Made by a program: the position numbers and the translations under genes. This document shows, in pieces, positions 21,707 to 23,871 of a DNA stretch of 23,871 bases; the stretch's first letter is position 1; the number at the start of each line of letters is the position of its first letter. A model generated the notes under the pieces. That model had not been told where the DNA came from. It saw nothing but the letters and a program-made list of their open reading frames with translations, and did no database searches. This DNA comes from a virus, in IMG/VR virus record IMGVR_UViG_3300002835_010096, positions 1 to 23,871 of that record; one strand, 5' to 3'.

Positions 21707-21909
21707 AAGCATTAATCATTTGGCAGCTCATTTATTGGGCACCGTTCCTTACTTACTTAGTCTTTGCTATATTCCTGAAGCGGATTCGGGGATACAATTA
21801 CTACTCCGATATTCTGATTCATTCGTTTCTATCCTGCTTCATGATTACTTGGTTTATGGCATGGATTAATCTTTATGAAGTAGTGATGAACAAAAGACCG
21901 GACTATTAA
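21703..21909 (+). CDS. Small membrane protein, last gene of the rightward operon
   Basis: A 68-residue protein starting MKALIIWQLIYWAP, with two hydrophobic segments (residues 3-26 and 40-58: LIHSFLSCFMITWFMAWINL) separated by a basic loop (KRIRGYNYY). It should span the membrane twice. The frame could be extended to 21589, but ATG 21703 overlaps the regulator's stop as ATGA. A lysis-related holin-like role is possible from size and two spans, not proved. Confidence 0.7.
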   Translation: MKALIIWQLIYWAPFLTYLVFAIFLKRIRGYNYYSDILIHSFLSCFMITWFMAWINLYEVVMNKRPDY

Positions 21910-21934
21910 GGATTCAGGTTGGCAGTAAAAAAAG

Positions 21935-21966
21935 AAACCCGGGCTTTAATTAGCTTGGGTTTTTTT
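21935..21966 (+). terminator. Intrinsic terminator of the rightward operon
   Basis: An 11-bp stem with two G-T pairs (AAACCCGGGCT at 21935-21945 with AGCTTGGGTTT at 21952-21962), loop TTAATT, followed by a T-run. It lies 26 bases after the last stop codon. Confidence 0.85.
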
Positions 21967-22045
21967 GTGCCTTGCTTGGTCCTGAATTTCGGGTTGGATT
22001 AAACCTGAGAAAACGGGGCAAAACGGTTTTTAAAAATCACCGGGT

Positions 22046-22078
22046 AATAAAAAACCCCCACTTGTTAGGTAGGGGGTG
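22046..22078 (-). terminator. Intrinsic terminator of the leftward right-end operon
   Basis: On the minus strand, the stem ACCCCC/GGGGGT (22054-22059 with 22072-22077) is followed by TTTTTTATT. It closes the small-gene operon ending at 22107. With the terminator at 21935 it separates the two converging units (21910-22106 holds no gene). Confidence 0.8.
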
Positions 22079-22106
22079 AATGATTTTACTCCGGTTTGGG
22101 TTGCGG

Positions 22107-22298
22107 TTAATCTTTATCCTCTCCAAGTAGATAAAAAACAAAAGCAAATAACATAGCAACAATCGTTTCGGGAATAAGTAAAGAAGAATCAGAAATACTC
22201 CATTTTAATTCTGCCATCCATAACCCGTAATTGTGTATTAACTGGAAAACAAGGAATGCCAAAAAGAACGCAAATATACTTTTAAATAATTTTTTCAT
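22107..22298 (-). CDS. Small membrane protein
   Basis: A 63-residue protein with two hydrophobic segments: FKSIFAFFLAFLVFQLI at 5-22 and SLLIPETIVAMLFAFVFYLLG at 38-59, joined by a Trp/Lys-containing loop. It is predicted to span the membrane twice. It is the last gene of the right-end operon and overlaps the 59-aa gene by four bases (ATGA). A holin-like or exclusion function is conceivable; nothing specific is seen. Confidence 0.7.
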   Translation of the reverse strand: MKKLFKSIFAFFLAFLVFQLIHNYGLWMAELKWSISDSSLLIPETIVAMLFAFVFYLLGEDKD

Positions 22299-22474
22299 AA
22301 CTTACTTACTCCGGTTGTTCGTCCGGCAACGATAGTTCTTTGCAAATTATTATAGTGCATCAACACATTCCTCGCTGTATTAATCTCCGCCTCGGTGCAG
22401 GTCGGCTTGTCCGCTTTGCCAAGTTTATGGCGGTGCAGGTGCATCAGGATGTCAACGGCTTTTTGGAGTTCCAT
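22295..22474 (-). CDS. Hypothetical 59-aa protein, start nested in paralogue tail
   Basis: A small helical protein starting MELQKAVDILMHLHRHKLGK, with Cys at about 23 and two helices. The extended frame to 22498 would read the tail sequence of the upstream gene in another frame, so the ATG at 22474, embedded in the YYEQTYG-coding repeat, is chosen. No family is recognised. It is coupled to both neighbours. Confidence 0.6.
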   Translation of the reverse strand: MELQKAVDILMHLHRHKLGKADKPTCTEAEINTARNVLMHYNNLQRTIVAGRTTGVSKL

Positions 22475-22688
22475 AGGTTTGTTCGTAATATTCTGCACAT
22501 CTATTTTCGTTTATCGGTACATCTTGACCACCATCCCAATAAGCGTTCTCTATCTGCTCCCGTTCCATTTGGAGTGCATCTTGTTTGAGCCAAAAAAATT
22601 TATCAATATCAAGATATCCATCTTCTTCTTCAAGTTTATCTATCTGTTCAATCAGAAATGTGATTGCGGTTTGCTGTTTATTTTCCAT
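22452..22688 (-). CDS. Paralogous small phage protein, copy 2 (MENKQQTA...YYEQTYG)
   Basis: A 78-residue, Glu/Lys-rich helical protein. It starts MENKQQTAITFLIEQI and ends EYYEQTYGTPKSR. The core ALQMEREQIENAYWDG is shared with the adjacent upstream gene, so the two arose by duplication. This family (a KxxTAxxW/F-helix, MEREQI, YYEQTYG end) is, to my knowledge, widespread in Bacteroidota phages and prophages with no known role. Its ATG lies inside the end of copy 1. Confidence 0.75.
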   Translation of the reverse strand: MENKQQTAITFLIEQIDKLEEEDGYLDIDKFFWLKQDALQMEREQIENAYWDGGQDVPINENRCAEYYEQTYGTPKSR

Positions 22689-22914
22689 AGGTTTGTTCGT
22701 AATATTGTTCAGATTCAATATATGGCACACCATTTATTTTCCATTTAGGAACAAATTCATTCCCTTTTATAAAGGCTTGCTCAATATGCTCCCGTTCCAT
22801 TTGTAGGGCTTGGTTGAGTAAATCGTTCTTGCCTGAATCGGATAAATGCTTCCAATCAATATTGGATATTTGCTCGAATGCCCATTCGACTGCTGTTTGT
22901 TGTTTACTTCCCAT
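22678..22914 (-). CDS. Paralogous small phage protein, copy 1 (MGSKQQTA...YYEQTYG)
   Basis: A 78-residue relative of the next gene: MGSKQQTAVEWAFEQI, core ALQMEREHIEQAFIKG, end SEQYYEQTYGK. It overlaps the 39-aa helix-turn-helix gene by 11 bases and copy 2 by 11 bases, each time with the start ATG of the downstream gene inside TATGGnAAnTAA. Function is unknown. The conserved overlap indicates tight co-translation. Confidence 0.75.
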   Translation of the reverse strand: MGSKQQTAVEWAFEQISNIDWKHLSDSGKNDLLNQALQMEREHIEQAFIKGNEFVPKWKINGVPYIESEQYYEQTYGK

Positions 22915-23023
22915 ACTTTACAATTCTTTCAACATAATATTCAGGCAAGTTGTACGCCTGAGCCAGTGCCGGTATCGTTATACCGAGCGAGTAAAATGCT
23001 TTGATGTATTCGTTCCGTTTCAT
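22904..23023 (-). CDS. 39-aa helix-turn-helix-like peptide
   Basis: A small frame MKRNEYIKAFYSLGITIPAL... reading two helices and a turn (YIKAFYSLGITIPALAQAYN then LPEYYVERIVKYGK), the pattern of resolvase/MerR-like minimal helix-turn-helix units. It begins at the stop of the 62-aa gene (ATGA, 23020-23023) and its tail overlaps copy 1 by 11 bases. It is probably a DNA-binding peptide, unproved. Confidence 0.65.
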   Translation of the reverse strand: MKRNEYIKAFYSLGITIPALAQAYNLPEYYVERIVKYGK

Positions 23024-23208
23024 AGCACAATCATCTCAGAAAAACTATCATCTGCCCCACTGATTCGGTTCTGCCAAAACTGGACAAATGCTTGCAGGTC
23101 TTGGTTGGGTCGGTTCTTACTGAACCACCTCGCCAATCGTTTCAAGTCGTAGCCGGGGAATAGGTCGGAACTGACAAAATATTCGGTGTTGTTAATCCAG
23201 ATGGTCAT
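23020..23208 (-). CDS. Hypothetical 62-aa protein
   Basis: A small protein starting MTIWINNTEYFVSSDLFPGY, with a beta hairpin and then two amphipathic helices (LKRLARWFSKNRPNQDL, AFVQFWQNRIS). No family is recognised. Its start ATG overlaps the stop of a 13-codon frame by ATGA, and it overlaps the 39-aa gene by four bases. It may be a small DNA- or membrane-associated protein; nothing decides. Confidence 0.65.
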   Translation of the reverse strand: MTIWINNTEYFVSSDLFPGYDLKRLARWFSKNRPNQDLQAFVQFWQNRISGADDSFSEMIVL

Positions 23209-23246
23209 GGTCGTGTTGTTTTGCCGTGTAGTTCGATTGTTTGCAT
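23205..23246 (-). CDS. 13-codon bridging frame between HNH and the 62-aa gene
   Basis: ATG at 23246 opens MQTIELHGKTTRP and its TGA overlaps the next start as ATGA. The HNH stop lies two bases before its ATG. Such short frames can couple translation across a spacer. Chance is a real alternative at this length. Confidence 0.3.
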   Translation of the reverse strand: MQTIELHGKTTRP

Positions 23247-23248
23247 AT

Positions 23249-23674
23249 TCAGAATAACGAGGTTTGGTCTGAATTGGTTACATTATTTTTACGATTCTTA
23301 ACCCTGTTAGGCACATCGTATCGGTTGTGGCATCTTTGGCACATGGCTTTTAGATTCGAGTAATCGTTGTTGCTGATGTCGTGATCAAGGTGAGCAATGG
23401 TTAGGACGATAATAATTAACTTATAATCATCATCACTATACTCGTTGCAATGTTTAATAAGTTGAATTGCATCCATGTATTTTAACTCGCCAAACCCTGC
23501 TTTGTCGTGCATTTCATTTCCAGCGGTACGCTGAAATATTCCATTTAAATCACGATAACCAACCGCATAATTCTCCACTCCACAGCACTCACATTTATTA
23601 TCAGCCCGTTTAAGAATATCCGGTCTGATTCGTGATTTCCATTCCGGGTGATATAGTTTATAATCAATTGGCAT
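23249..23674 (-). CDS. HNH endonuclease
   Basis: A 141-residue HNH nuclease. MPIDYKLYHPEWKSRIRPDI leads into the first zinc pair CECCG (residues about 28-32). The catalytic His region is IAHLDHD, followed by Asn in NDYSNLKAMCQRCHNRYD, which supplies the second zinc pair (C..C) and the terminal His. A longer frame reaches 23779, but the start at 23674 overlaps the upstream stop as TAATG, which settles it. In phage genomes this type is either a homing or a packaging-linked nuclease. With no terminase beside it, a homing or replication-associated role is likelier. Confidence 0.85.
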   Translation of the reverse strand: MPIDYKLYHPEWKSRIRPDILKRADNKCECCGVENYAVGYRDLNGIFQRTAGNEMHDKAGFGELKYMDAIQLIKHCNEYSDDDYKLIIIVLTIAHLDHDISNNDYSNLKAMCQRCHNRYDVPNRVKNRKNNVTNSDQTSLF

Positions 23675-23871
23675 TATTTCGGTCGTGTTGTTTTTGATAA
23701 TTTCCAATCTAATCCGGTGGGGAGGGTGAAGCCGGATGGTGCGAAACAGCCGTTCCAAAAACAACCTCTCGTAACCCACCCTTTAAAATAGCCGCTTTTA
23801 GTCTCATCGTACATATGAAATTCCGCCCACTCAGGAGCATTTGACCAATCAACGCTGTATGGGTTCGGTTC
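23674..23871 (-). CDS. Hypothetical phage protein, N-terminus beyond window edge
   Basis: The last 65 codons of a gene that enters from the right edge. The visible part, with Asp/Trp-rich residues (DWSNAPEWAEFHMYDETKSG, then WVTRGCFWNGCFAPSGF), resembles the 'DWSxAPEWAxxHxxD' segments common in small proteins of Bacteroidota and other phages of unknown role. It ends in TAATG with the HNH gene start. Confidence 0.7.
   Translation of the reverse strand, partial: EPNPYSVDWSNAPEWAEFHMYDETKSGYFKGWVTRGCFWNGCFAPSGFTLPTGLDWKLSKTTRPK

Noticed and set aside
23228-23246. GTTCGATT resembling a third T-loop
   Set aside because: Flanking bases do not form a 5-bp stem and no acceptor-type stem is present on either strand.
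1-23871. CRISPR array or insertion sequence
   Set aside because: No regularly spaced repeat-spacer units and no transposase with terminal inverted repeats were seen.

Overview
The window looks like part of the genome of a tailed double-stranded DNA phage of a Bacteroidota host. Three things support this. A virion morphogenesis block encodes a large terminase, a portal, a scaffold-like protein and a major capsid-like protein. Five well-formed promoters follow the Bacteroidota pattern TTTG-N20-TAnnTTTG. Start codons are preceded by A-rich leaders, often AACTTAAAA, rather than Shine-Dalgarno sites. The portal and terminase are about 750-790 residues, a size seen in crAss-like and other large podovirus-type phages, but that affiliation is only suggestive. 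No integrase, complete tRNA, IS element or CRISPR array was found.

Layout. Positions 1-11611 (minus strand) hold the structural module, transcribed leftwards: three small proteins, large terminase, a 78-aa protein, two reading frames that overlap each other by 275 bases, an abundant-type virion protein with its own promoter, a 244-aa protein, the portal, a 51-aa very basic protein, a terminator directly followed by a promoter, scaffold-like and capsid-like proteins, and a partial gene cut by the window edge. Positions 11674-13939 (plus) are an accessory insert: a GIY-YIG endonuclease, hypothetical proteins and an adenine/cytosine-type DNA methyltransferase with an altered catalytic motif. Positions 13936-15807 (minus) hold a winged-helix-like protein, a small Cys-rich protein, an SSB-like protein ending in DLPF, a hypothetical protein and a Cys-rich zinc-binding-like protein. 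Positions 15808-17275 are a 1.4-kb control region with almost no convincing coding content: two identical operator-like dyads, a 60-bp-spaced direct repeat, an isolated GC-rich structured block, a cluster of GGAAT/ATTCC dyads and pyrimidine tracts. It could be a replication origin and early control region. Positions 17276-21909 (plus) are an operon of small proteins, a ParB-like protein, a DnaN-like sliding clamp with an acidic tail, two small membrane or lipoproteins, an XRE-type regulator and a membrane protein, ending in a terminator. Positions 22046-23871 (minus) are a convergent operon of small, translationally coupled genes, two of them paralogues, plus an HNH endonuclease.

The most notable content is RNA. 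The spacers of the plus-strand operon carry a complete type I hammerhead ribozyme, whose catalytic CUGAUGA box contains the stop codon of the upstream gene, and two compact tRNA-like elements. Each tRNA-like element has a 7-bp acceptor-like stem, a 5-bp T stem and a canonical TTCGATY T-loop, with only 18-19 bases where the D and anticodon arms should be. The two share little stem sequence but keep pairing by compensatory differences, and both end exactly 18 bases before the next start codon. Together they suggest that this phage cuts, caps or regulates its polycistronic early mRNA with structured RNA at gene junctions. That is an inference and has not been tested.
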